The translations under genes were made by a program, and so were the position numbers. Positions 1 to 8,590 of a stretch of DNA of 10,185 bases are shown piece after piece. The notes beneath the pieces are model-generated. The model made no database searches. It saw only the letters and a list, made by a program, of their open reading frames with translations, and was not told the origin of the DNA. How positions within the stretch are numbered: the stretch's first letter is position 1; each line of letters begins with the position of its first letter. Origin of the DNA: Saccoglossus kowalevskii (lineage: Eukaryota > Hemichordata > Enteropneusta > Harrimaniidae); contig NW_003151756.1 in assembly GCF_000003605.2 (NCBI RefSeq), forward strand, positions 262,901-273,085, read 5' to 3'.

Positions 1-391
1 AAATTTTCTAGTTTTGTTTTTTATAATTCAGATTATACTAAAGGATCCCTATCAAGATTTCTCATCCTTTGCATAGTATGATGTGTTATTATTTAATAGA
101 GGTTCCTCGTATTTATTTACTATATACAGATTAGATCACTTTCTGACTCCATCACAAATATTGGACAGGTCGATTGTGACATTTGTATTTAATATGGTCT
201 ATGTGGGAAAATGTTATAGTTTGGCACTTACAACTTGCACATAAAAAAACTCTGTGATCGACATTCATTGTTAGAAACACACTAGGATTATAGTCATGAG
301 TATTTAAATATTTTTACTTCAAACATATGATGTAACACCCTTGTATGTGTCATGCTTTTCACTATGGCAAATCATAAATATTTTCTTTCAG
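1..391 (+). other. Intron or upstream part of the gene, no exon seen
   Basis: This AT-rich stretch precedes the first recognised exon and ends in a pyrimidine-containing acceptor (ttttctttcag, last base 391). No domain-like open frame, RNA gene or clear repeat was found in it. Because the next exon begins in phase 1, part of a codon must come from an exon to the left of the window. The segment is therefore best read as the 3' part of an intron. Confidence 0.6.
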
Positions 392-514
392 TTCAGGATC
401 CATGTGCAAACAATTTCTGTCAGAATGGTGCAACATGTGTCGGTGTCTCTGATTCTTGTACACAGTGGACCTGTGTTTGTCCAGAATGCTATACTGGCAC
501 ATACTGTAGCCAAA
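392..514 (+). CDS. Exon A: EGF-like domain with 8 cysteines (internal exon)
   Basis: This internal exon of a multidomain extracellular protein encodes one EGF-like module, a small disulfide-bonded domain usually used for protein-protein contacts outside the cell. Forty full codons lie between split codons. Cysteines fall at residues 4, 9, 15, 22, 27, 29, 32 and 38, and the EGF signatures CQNGATC (9-15) and CYTGTYC (32-38) are clear. The six canonical EGF cysteines are 4, 9, 15, 27, 29 and 38. C22 and C32 are extra, and C32 sits where most EGF domains have Gly before the aromatic residue. The exon lies between acceptor ttttctttcag and donor gtaagt and is phase 1 at both ends (123 bp). A second AG five bases downstream (ttcag) would give a phase 0 start and break the symmetry, so it was not chosen. 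No calcium-binding D-x-D/N-E start is seen. The domain assignment is firm; the whole-gene identity is unknown. Confidence 0.9.
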
Positions 515-738
515 GTAAGTGTTGTCAAATGTAGATAAACATAAGATGTGCTTCTATGTCCATGTAAAATGTGATATGCAATTCTGTGTGACATGTTTTG
601 TTTTGTAATTTGATCCATTATATTGTGAGCTAAGTAAAGTTGGCCATTGAGGGCGCTATTTAATCTGCCAACTTGCTGGCAGCCATCTCCTTTTTTAACT
701 CCCATGTGCGAAGCACACAATATGAGTCTTTGCAGTTA

Positions 739-794
739 GTGTGTCTGTCTGTCTGTCTGTGTGTGTGTGTGTGTGTGTGTATGTGTGTCCGTCT
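739..794 (+). repeat. CTGT / TG compound microsatellite
   Basis: A few (CTGT) units lead into an uninterrupted (GT) run of more than 20 bases, then a decayed end (atgtgtgtccgtc). It sits immediately before the first unit of the diverged tandem repeat and may be the variable head of that composite repeat. Confidence 0.9.
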
Positions 795-2165
795 ATTCCA
801 CTGCTATCTCAAGAACCATACATCGTCTTTTTATGAAACTTGGTGCATACACAAACAAATTGTAGATGCTATGGTCCAATGTGCAGATTTGATTACGTTT
901 TGGTAGAAATCCATGCATATTAATTACCTAATTTGCATGATAATTATCTCATTTTAGCTGTTTCATGACTGTTCCACTGATATCTAAAGAACTTGATGAA
1001 ACTTGGTACATATAAGCTCTGAACTTATGCGCAGATTGGATTAGTTTTTGGTAAAAATCTGTGCATATTAATTACCTAATTTTCATGATAATTAGCCAAT
1101 TTTTAGCTGTTCCATGACTGTTCCACTGATATTTAAATAACCACTCATTGAATTTTGATGAAAGTTTGTACATAGATGCTCTGAAATAATGCTAGGTTTT
1201 TATTAGTTTTTGTTAAAAATTCGTGCATATTAATTATCTAATCTACATAATGATTAGTCAATTTTCCACTGATATCTCAAGTACTAATCATCAAATTTCA
1301 ATGAAACTAGGTACATAGATGTCATAGGACACTGTTCAGACCTGATAGTTTTTAGGGTAATATCAATACATATTAATTACCTAATTTGCATAATTAATCA
1401 ATTTTCAGCTTTTGATATTTCAATAGTATTACATTTCAATGAAACTCGGTACATAGATACTCAAGGACTATTCAGAGATTACTTGTTAGGGAAAATATTT
1501 GTGCATATTAACCACCTAATTTGCATAATTTTTTAGCTTTTCTATGGATATCTCAAGTAATAATTACATTTCAATGAAACTTGGCACATAGATCCTCTAG
1601 GACTATGCAGAGACCTGATTAGTTTTAGGGTAAATAATTGTGCATATTAATTAATTTGCATAATTATTTAATTTTCAGCTTTTTCACAGATATCTCGAGT
1701 ACTAATCATCACATTTCAATGAAACTTTGTACATGGATATTGTAGGACAATGGACAGACCTGATTAATTGTGGGTTAAAATCTGTACATATTAATTACCT
1801 AATTTTCATAATTAACCAATTTTAAGCTATTGATATCTAAAGTACTAATTATTCCATTTCAATGAAACTTAGTACAAAGATGCTCTAGGACAATGTACAA
1901 ACCTGATTAGTTTGGGGTTAAAATCTGTTCATATTAATTTCCTAATTAGCATAATAATTCATTATTTTTTGGTTCTAATCACATTTCAAACAAACTTTGT
2001 ACATAGATGGTCTGTTACATTGCACAGACTTCATTAGTTTTACACTCAAATTTGTTCATATTAATTTTCTGATTTGCATAATTAAAACTAATTAAAACAG
2101 CTTTTCCATCAATATCTCAAGTACAAGTAATTTTGAATTATTTTTGTGTCTCCAATACTCTCAGC
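794..2165 (+). repeat. Diverged 130-160 bp tandem repeat array (copy 1)
   Basis: About nine head-to-tail copies can be tracked by the core atgaaacttggtacatagat, found in variants at about 833, 996, 1158, 1301, 1439, 1574, 1719, 1862 and 1989. Spacing is about 162 bp for the first steps, then mostly 135-145 bp. Each unit runs in order: the core; 'gacctgattagtttt'; 'gcatattaattacctaat'; 'tttgcataatta'; then 'gatatctcaagtactaatca' leading into the next core. Units differ by many substitutions and small indels, so the array is old. It is followed by ttctttctaagcttctttga at about 2173-2192, which is also found after copy 2 near 9364. No coding capacity was seen. Confidence 0.85.
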
Positions 2166-2555
2166 ACATGAGAGTTCTTTCTAAGCTTCTTTGATTGGTA
2201 TGTATAATTGATATTTAGCACATGCTTTATAAATAAATAAAAATCCAATTTGTGAGCATATAAAAGATGACAGTCTTGTAATCATCATCATTGGCCATAT
2301 TATTTTATCTTAGGAATGAATATCAATTCTCCTAACATTAATAATGACTTGTTACCACTGACAGCTAATGCTTTTTCATCCCATCCCACGATCCGCTCCG
2401 CTCAAAAAAACTAGCAACATGTTTTTGACTGTTTCAATGGTAGGACATGAACATGAAGCTAAATACATGTGCAGTGCATCATGGATTACATCTGCAGCTC
2501 GTTTTTGTTCAGGATTCAAACAGATTTGATAATTATTATGGTTTTTTTTCCACAG

Positions 2556-2678
2556 TTAAAAATCCCTGCAGTGACAATCCTTGTCAGAATGGTGGTACCT
2601 GTATTTCATTTTCTTGTGAACTGCATGCATATATGTGTGTATGCATTGGTTGTTACACTGGATCGTTTTGTGAAACAT
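2556..2678 (+). CDS. Exon B: second EGF-like domain with 8 cysteines (internal exon)
   Basis: This exon encodes the next EGF-like module of the same protein. It has exactly the length of exon A (123 bp) and the same phase 1 at both ends. Cysteines lie at residues 4, 9, 15, 20, 27, 29, 32 and 38; seven of eight align with exon A without gaps. CQNGGTC (9-15) and CYTGSFC (32-38) are the EGF signatures. The extra pair is again in the C3-C4 loop (C20) and at the usual Gly position (C32). The acceptor is ttttttttccacag and the donor is gtgagt. The shared length, phase and unusual cysteines suggest exon A and exon B arose by duplication of one exon, although their DNA has since diverged. Confidence 0.9.
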
Positions 2679-4538
2679 GTGAGTATATATTAGTAATGTT
2701 TGTGTCTATATATATGTTTTGGAAAGTGTTCAGTGATTCAATGTCAATTGGTCAGCACCAGGTATTCAGTGATTCAATGTCAATTGGTCATCACTTGGTA
2801 TTCAGTGATTCAATGACAATTGGTCATCCCTGGGTATTCAGTGATTTAATGTCAACTGGTCACTACTAGGTATTCAGTAATTTAATGATAATTGGTCACC
2901 ACCAGGTAATTAGTGATTCAATGTCAATTGGTCACTACTGGATATTCAGTGATTCAATAACAATTGGTCATCCCTAGGTATTCAGTGATTCAATGTCAAT
3001 TGGTCAGTACTAGGTATTCAGTAATTTAATGATAATTGATCACCACCAGGTAATTAGTGATTCAGTGGCAATTGGTCACCACTGGGTGTACAGTGATTCA
3101 ATGACAATTGGTCACCACTAGGTATTCAGTAATTCAATAACAATTGGTCATCCCTAGGTATTCAGTGATTTAATGTCAACTGGTCACTACTAGGTATTCA
3201 GTAATTTAATGATAATTGGTCACCACCAGGTAATTAGTGATTCAATGACAATTGGTCACCACTGGGTATTAGGAATTCAATAACAATTGGCCACTACTGG
3301 ATATTCAGTGATTCAATAACAATTGGTAATCCCTAGGTATTCAGTGATTCAATGTCAATTGGTCAGTACTAGGTATTCAGTAATTTAATGATAATTGGTC
3401 ACCACCAGGTAATTAGTGATTCAGTGACAATTGGTCACTACTGGGTATTCAGTGATTCAATGACTATTGGTCACCACTAGGTATTCAGTGATTCAATGTA
3501 AATTGGTCACCACTAGGTATTCAGTGATTCAATGTCAATTGGTCACCACTAGATATTCAATGATTCAATGTAAATTGGTCACCACTAGGTATTCAGTGAT
3601 TCAACGATGATTGATCACTACTTGGTATTCAGTAATTAAATAACAATTGATCATCCCTAGGTATTCAGTGATTCAACGTCAATTGGTCAGTACTAGGTAT
3701 TCAGTAATTTAATGATAATTGGTCACCACCAGGTAATTAGTGATTCAGTGACAATTGGTCACTATTGGGTATTCAGTGATTCAATGACAATTGGTTACCA
3801 CTAGGTATTCAGTGATTCAATGTAAATTGGTCAGTACTAGGTATTCAGTGATTCAATGTCAATTGGGCACCACTAGGTATTCAGTGATTCAATGTCAATG
3901 GGTCACCACTAGGTATTCAATGATTCAACGACAAATGGTCACCACTAGGTATTCAGTGATTCAATGTCAATTGGTCACCACTAGGTATTCAGTGATTCAA
4001 CAACAATTGATCACTACTTGGTATTCAGTAATTAAATAACAATTGATCATCCCTAGGTATTCAGTGATTCAACGTCAATTGGTCAGTACTAGGTATTCAG
4101 TAATTTAATGATAATTGGTCACCACCAGGTAATTAGTGATTCAATGAAAATTGGTCACCGCTGGGTGTACAGTGATTCAATGACAATTCTTCCCCACTTG
4201 GTATTCAGTGACTCAATGACAACTGGACACCACTAGGTCTCCAGTGATTCAAAGTCAGTTGTAATGAATCATTGCCGTGTGTTCAGTGAAACAATTACAT
4301 TTGGTCGTCACTGGGTGCTTGATGATTCAATGATAATTAGTCACCACTTGGTGTTTGGTGATTTAGTGAAAATCGGTCACCTTTTGGCATTAGTGATCTA
4401 ATGAAAATTTGAGCATTAGCAGATATCCAGTGATTATATGATACTTGACTGAATTAGCATTCATTATTCTGTGTTGTGTTATTTAATGCCTTGCATCCTG
4501 TATTGAGTATATATAATCCCAATTTTCTTATTTTTCAG
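2679..4538 (+). other. Intron 2, nearly all minisatellite
   Basis: This 1860-bp intron begins gtgagt and ends aattttcttatttttcag. The 36-bp minisatellite fills about 2725-4440. Only about 45 bp at the 5' end and 100 bp at the 3' end are outside the array, and no other feature is seen there. The EGF reading frame stays open past the donor to a stop at 2867-2869, discussed under findings. Confidence 0.9.
2725..4440 (+). repeat. 36-bp minisatellite with higher-order units
   Basis: Forty-two well-aligned units of 36 bp run from 2725 to about 4235; one at 3265 is 35 bp. Several badly decayed units follow to about 4440. A typical unit opens ggtattcagtgattcaatg, continues tcaattggtcac and ends cacta. 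Variant units recur in a fixed order. The series is one ending catcccta, one ending cagtacta, one with taatttaatgataattg, one opening ggtaattagtgattc, then a near-consensus unit. This series starts at about 2941, 3300, 3624 and 4020, with a partial version at 3121. The three units from 3624 to 3731 appear unchanged at 4020-4127, exactly 396 bp (11 units) later. Homogenised middle units and decayed outer ones fit growth by unequal exchange. Confidence 0.95.
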
Positions 4539-4799
4539 GTGATCCATATGAATTATTTGAGCCACCAGAACTTGCTCTTTTCGTTCCTGGTTCTCTGACA
4601 GAATATGATGCAGTTGAACTTGTCAGTGTGACTGAAGATAGTTGTTTGAAAGCTTGCATTGATGAAATTGACTTTTTTTGTCGTTCTGTCAACTACTTCA
4701 CAAACTCGGCTCAGTGTATTTATTATTCATCCTCCACTAGCGATTCTGGAACCAATCTCACTGACAGCTATATTTGTAATTATTATGATCGCATAACAG
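4539..4799 (+). CDS. Exon C: PAN/apple domain (internal exon)
   Basis: This exon encodes a PAN/apple-type module, a fold known from plasminogen, HGF and many invertebrate surface proteins, where it binds protein or carbohydrate. It has 86 full codons plus split codons (261 bp, phase 1 at both ends). The core is DSCLKACIDEIDFFCRSVNY at residues 33-52, followed by C59 (AQCIYYS) and a closing SYICNYYDR near 76-84. Cysteines 35, 39, 47 and 59 match the PAN pattern C-x3-C-x7-C-x11-C. C79 is a fifth cysteine with no obvious partner inside the exon. A possible N-glycosylation site is N72-L-T. The acceptor is tttcttatttttcag and the donor is gtaagg. The frame is open upstream of the first ATG at 4628, so that ATG is internal and not a start. 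The domain call rests on pattern recognition. Confidence 0.85.
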
Positions 4800-4918
4800 G
4801 TAAGGGTACATATATATCATCCTCATCCGGAAGATGTGGTTTTGTATTAAAACAACTCAAAGTGAATCAACTACAACAGAAATAATTTGTACTAGTAAAT
4901 ACTTTTAAATGCATCGGA

Positions 4919-4929
4919 GGGGGGGGGGG
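4919..4929 (+). repeat. G homopolymer (11 bases)
   Basis: An uninterrupted run of 11 G follows the sequence atcgga. It lies about 65 bp to the left of the antisense coding-like block and may mark one edge of inserted DNA. Its length in the assembly should be treated with caution. Confidence 0.9.
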
Positions 4930-4993
4930 TCCATACTTGAGTAGGCATAACTAATCGGCTGCAAGACCAACCTCACTAGGGTTGTATGACTTG

Positions 4994-5317
4994 TTAGGTT
5001 GTGCTTACCTTCTGCTTAGCAAATGAACAGACTGACTGTACCTGAACTTCTACTTGCGTACATGATAATGGCAGATTATGCTTACAAGGCACAGGGTTGT
5101 GTCCCCCCACTATTTTTGACCCGACAGCCAGAATCAAAAGTGGGATAATGATGGAAGAAGCTGATACGTCTGACCTCTGATTCTTAACTCTAGAAAGGTG
5201 TGAGCTGTGTGAGACTGCTAAATCTTCAGCAAATGAGAGAGCCTGCAACTCGCCTTTTCCCTGAAGCAGTTGACAAGTGACAGTGCGGCTCATCGGGAGA
5301 TGCTTATGAGACACCAA
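4994..5317 (-). other. Further minus-strand open stretch, possible downstream part of the remnant
   Basis: This minus-strand frame is open for 107 codons and lies downstream of the remnant above. It includes RTVTCQLLQGKGELQALSFA and ends near FAKQK followed by gtaagc, which has donor form. An acceptor-like ttcttgcttcag precedes it on the minus strand. The intron this implies, between 5382 and about 5340, would be only about 43 bp, and the phases do not match, so a spliced join is not supported. No family is recognised. The low-complexity stretch (many Ser, Val, Leu) makes chance openness possible. Confidence 0.2.
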
Positions 5318-5379
5318 AAGTAATGATAAAGACCAAAAATCTGAAGCAAGAAATCCTTTGAATAGTGATTTTAGTATTC

Positions 5380-5774
5380 TTACCCAAATCCTAATGCATG
5401 GAGTTGTGCTAATAGCAGTTCTGATATTGCTTTATCCTCATTAGCTGCATTGTAAAAGAAATCTACTAATTGGGGAATAGACAGAATGTACTTGGTGTTG
5501 CAGACACCAAGAACGGAAGTAACCCTAGTGCTCTGGTATATTACTGAATTGTACTGTCGCTGAGGAATTGTGCCATGACATTGGCTAGTCCCTCTGAAAT
5601 GCCTTGGCCCGACCTGAGTTCCAGGATAGGCTGTAAGCATGAAGATAGAACAGCTCTGAGCTCGTTGACACACTCGTATGACTCATCATCAATTATAGCA
5701 ACTTGAAGGGTAGCCTCCCAGGTATGAATAGTGGCCGCAGAAAAGGAGTCAACACCATGACAAGAATAGCACTG
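5380..5774 (-). pseudogene. Unidentified antisense coding-like remnant, main part (frameshifted)
   Basis: Two minus-strand frames look like ordinary protein and appear to continue one another. The first is open from 5774 down to 5544 (77 codons) and contains WEATLQVAIIDDESYECVN and LSSCLQPILELRSGQGISEG; it ends at a TAA at 5543-5541. The second frame (from 5673 down to 5380) contains NTKYILSIPQLVDFFYNAAN and EDKAISELLLAQLHALGFG; its sensible part begins at about the point where the first frame stops. Joining them needs a frameshift near 5540. After LGFG comes gtaaga, a donor-like sequence, then a stop in frame. I do not recognise the family. It could be a decayed gene or a transposon fragment inserted in the intron, or chance; amino acid composition favours a real but dead coding origin only modestly. 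Confidence 0.3.
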
Positions 5775-5863
5775 TCAATGTCATTGTTCTGTTTGATAGA
5801 GACTACTGTAATTATAATCATCAAAAATGGTGGAAAACAAAGCAACATCGTGCCCCATGCCTA

Positions 5864-6034
5864 AACTAGACTGCATGACATGCCATTCACAAAATTTGTC
5901 AATTTGAATGGTGTGGCTTTGACCAGAGATTGAACAGCATCATGGCGATTCTCCTCAGGATCAGCCACTCTTTGTCGTCTCAACTTGTTCCAAGTTCGAG
6001 ACTGAGTTGCATGTCTACTGTTTTGTACTCTCTC
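5864..6034 (-). other. Short minus-strand open stretch with basic segment
   Basis: This stretch is open for 57 codons on the minus strand between a TAA and a TAG. It contains WNKLRRQRVADPEENRHDAV, a basic-acidic motif of the sort often seen near the N-terminal or linker parts of transposon-encoded proteins; that resemblance is impressionistic. It lies just upstream, in minus-strand order, of the main remnant and is interrupted by stops before it. It may be another fragment of the same decayed element. No function is assigned. Confidence 0.2.
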
Positions 6035-7522
6035 TTAATATGTCTGCACTCCAGATTTGTGTTGTACCGAGAATTGATGTGGTCTGTGTCTGGTGGTAGG
6101 CAAATAACATATCTGTTTTTTTCCTCATTTAACTTGACCGATGATTTGATGGTGGTTTCTCAGAATTATCAGTCCCAGATGTAACACATGTATTAACACC
6201 CCATGTGTCGCCCTCCAAAACTCGCTGCATTGTGTATGCATTATCAATCAAAAGCACTGACCATTGCAATGAAGTAATGATAAATTCTTGAGTTGATTTC
6301 TATCTATCCCATTTCTTTTAGTCCGAACTATGGATTAGGGTTGTGCAGTGAAAGCAAACGCTGTTCAGATAAAGACTAGTACATATGTGGCTTATTCACA
6401 ACCTGTCTTATCCTGGCATGCAGTGAGCCGCAAACTCACACTACATTTTGTACATACCCCCAGGTCAAATTCTCTGGTCAAAGGTTTAGCAGGCGCAAAT
6501 TATATAACCCATTATTAACAAATTAATTACTAACAAATAGTGGTAGTGATTGGAAGTGATGATATAAACACTTACAGTAGAACTAACTTGTACAGGCCAC
6601 TTGCAACTCAACTAACTCATACTGACTACCTTCAAGTGAACTAAACTTATACTGAACACTTAAAAATTTACAAATGAACTATATCTCATAATGTTGCCAT
6701 TTATATCTGAACCATTTTATTTGATTCTATTCAAATTCAATCAAAAAGAAGCCAAAAACTGTTATATATAAAATATACAAATTGTTGTTGTTAAATTCTA
6801 CAGAAAATCAGAACATGTGTGTAATGATGAACACGATTTGCATAAAGGTAGTTGGTCGGATTAACACCTGTGGCCATGTACCGGGGTATTAACAGTGACG
6901 TGAGCTTCTATACCTACATCAGATTGCACTGCTACCAAAACATCTGGTAGCTTCAAATTTGTTCATTTGTTAGCAGCAGCATCAGAATTATAAATGAAAC
7001 TGTAACGAGACAAAGTCAGAAAACAAGGACTTTATGGATTGACCTCTATGTGTCTGTGCACCACATGTATCTTGGACATGCCTGGACTGATTATATTAAA
7101 TTTTACACATATGAATGTTCATACATCTCAGGATACAAATGCACATATATTTGTCTCATGATAAGGATTCAATATGGTCATATGTTGGTCATTTTTGTGC
7201 TAAAATTTCATTAAAATCAAGCAATTCTGCCATCTCGAAACTTAATTTCAGTCAAGTATGAATATTGTTCAAACTTGGTATAAGCATAATGTGCATAATG
7301 TATGGGACCTTTTTCAGATCAGATTCAAAATGTCCGACTGATGGCCATTGTGTTTTAATGAGTGCAATTTCAGAGCCACATCATGTTAAAACATGAGAAC
7401 ATTTCCAGGATAACTTGAATGTATTTATTGTATTTGACAAGAATGGATCCACTGCCATTAATATGTAATTTTGAACCATTTAAATTGCATGTATTCACAT
7501 ATATTCTTCATATCTATTTCAG

Positions 7523-7765
7523 TCATTCCCAATGCACCTGTAATTAGTGGATGCCCAAATAATATGCTAGAGTTCACAGAACTGGGCAAGTCTTATGCAA
7601 GAGTTACTTGGACGCCTCCTATCGCTTACTTTGGTTTGGATAGAATACCAATAAGGTCATTATACAGTTCTGGTGACCAGTTTCCAATTGGTATCACAGA
7701 AGTTACATACACAGCCATATATCAAACTCAAGTATCAATTTGTAAATTTGAGGTCAGGATTAAAG
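7523..7765 (+). CDS. Exon D: HYR domain (internal exon)
   Basis: This exon encodes a HYR (hyalin repeat) module, an immunoglobulin-like extracellular adhesion domain known from hyalin and from animal EGF/CCP multidomain proteins. It has 80 full codons plus split codons (243 bp, phase 1 at both ends), close to the usual HYR length. Recognisable parts are PVISGCPNN at residues 5-13, VTWTPP at 27-32, GDQFPIGITEVTYTA at 50-64, and CKFEVRI at 73-79. C10 and C73 are the standard HYR disulfide pair. The usual A-x-D-N-S-G segment after the tryptophan is replaced by IAYFGLDRI, so this is a diverged copy. The acceptor is catatctatttcag. The donor is gtgtgc, weaker than the others in the gene. Confidence 0.88.
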
Positions 7766-8179
7766 GTGTGCTTTACTTTATTATCTTGTATCACTATTAA
7801 TAAACCGATTCTTGCATTATATATTATATTGTGTGCTGTGAATTCAGCAGTTTTCCCTTGTGTTAGCAAAGCTATTAATCACAATTTGTGTGGAATTATG
7901 GCACAGAGAAATCAATTACTTAAAGGATACTGTGAGCGGGGAAATAATTAAATATCCTGAGAATATACTGAGAGAGTCTTTGATATATGCTCTCCACATT
8001 TGGTTCGACAATATTACTGGACGATAAGATGCAGAAGATGGTATTCCGGACCAAACAAGGGGATATGACCAGTATACATGACTATGAAGAATATGACTAC
8101 AATAAATTGTAGCAACTAAGCATGATTAGTAAATTTTTGGCTTTTCCTGTTGCTGAAATTTTAAGTACTAATCATTACA

Positions 8180-8590
8180 TTTTTTTTTTAAATTATTTTT
8201 TTGCCAGGCGACAGTTGAGTGTCACTGTTGTCTCTCCTGATTTTTTCTTTTTTGTATGTGCAAATTGCAAGTGCTAGTGCTGACACATGGTGCATTTTTG
8301 CCACAGAAATCCTATTCATGTTTGGGACTACATGACAGGGTTGTGTGGCGCTATCCTGGCGTCAACCAGGCTTGGTCAAACACAAATCTGCAGACCTTAA
8401 CCAAGGTTCCCCCAAAGTGGCATTTGTTAGTGAATGAATCTCACCAGTGGAATTGGCCTTCCTATTGAGTCTGTGGCACACTCACCCAGGGTAGGAGTTG
8501 ACCCATTGATATTCAGCCTAAGGTAGGATTTGAACTTGGGTCTACCGATCATGAGCCTGAAGCGACAACCACTATGCTACCAGTGACCGG
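8180..8590 (-). mobile_element. tRNA-derived SINE, antisense to the gene
   Basis: Read on the minus strand, this roughly 410-bp element starts with a tRNA-like head. An A-box-like TAGCATAGTGG lies at 8579-8569 and a B-box-like AGTTCAAATCC at 8536-8526, spaced as in an RNA polymerase III promoter. It ends in an A-rich tail (8202-8180). Between the boxes, the sequence CTCATGA could be an anticodon loop with CAT, but the flanking stem has mismatches, so the parent tRNA is uncertain. The body (about 8203-8510) matches no family I can name. The element interrupts a unit of the intron 4 repeat array. A short ttttaa at both edges may be a remnant target-site duplication, but the A-rich end makes this ambiguous. 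The head shows substitutions, so the copy is probably old and inactive. Confidence 0.75.
8526..8579 (-). promoter_or_regulatory. Internal Pol III promoter (A and B boxes) of the SINE
   Basis: The A-box-like TAGCATAGTGG (8579-8569) fits the consensus TRGCNNAGTGG. The B-box-like AGTTCAAATCC (8536-8526) fits GGTTCRANTCC except for its first base. Their spacing is normal for a tRNA-type promoter. Present activity is unknown. Confidence 0.65.

Larger units (their letters stand above)
515..2555 (+). other. Intron 1, mostly repeats
   Basis: This 2041-bp intron begins gtaagt and ends in a run of eight T followed by ccacag. It contains a microsatellite (739-794) and a diverged tandem repeat (about 794-2110), listed separately. 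The flanks (515-738 and about 2200-2555) hold no exon-like frame that I can support. A second acceptor-like site, tttttgttcag, ends at 2512, but using it would add 43 bases and shift the frame. Confidence 0.85.
4800..7522 (+). other. Intron 3, with antisense coding-like remnant
   Basis: This 2723-bp intron begins gtaagg and ends catatctatttcag. The left part (4800-4990) includes an 11-base G run. About 4994-6034 holds broken coding-like frames on the minus strand, described separately. From about 6240 to 7522 I see only AT-rich unique-looking sequence, with no exon, RNA gene or clear repeat. A short stretch near 7267-7310 (caaacttggtataagcataa) loosely resembles the core of the intron 1 repeat but is too weak to call. 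Confidence 0.75.

Noticed and set aside
388-720. Minus-strand open frame of 110 codons overlapping exon A
   Set aside because: It is the shadow of the EGF exon on the other strand and of adjacent intron. It contains no recognisable domain.
673-906. Plus-strand open frame of 77 codons with a Cys-Val run
   Set aside because: The Cys/Val run is the translation of the CTGT/TG microsatellite, and the rest falls in the repeat array.
2510-2555. Alternative acceptor tttttgttcag at 2512 for exon B
   Set aside because: It would add 43 bases, not a multiple of three, breaking the phase 1-1 pattern and the frame.
3791-4039. Open frame of 82 codons with a 12-residue repeat across the minisatellite
   Set aside because: The frame is open only because the 36-bp period is a multiple of three. 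Stops occur in most other units, the array decays at its edges, and it lies between two well-supported exons.
2725-4440. CRISPR-like array
   Set aside because: Units are directly adjacent with no unique spacers, and the context is an animal intron. It is a minisatellite.
5930-6184. Plus-strand open frame of 84 codons
   Set aside because: No domain, signal or splice support in the gene's direction. The opposite strand of the same region looks at least as protein-like.
8256-8468. Plus-strand open frame of 70 codons
   Set aside because: It lies wholly inside the antisense SINE.
8526-8590. A functional tRNA gene
   Set aside because: A- and B-box-like sequences are present, but the anticodon and T stems have several mismatches, no acceptor stem pairs, and an A-rich-tailed body follows, so it is a SINE head.
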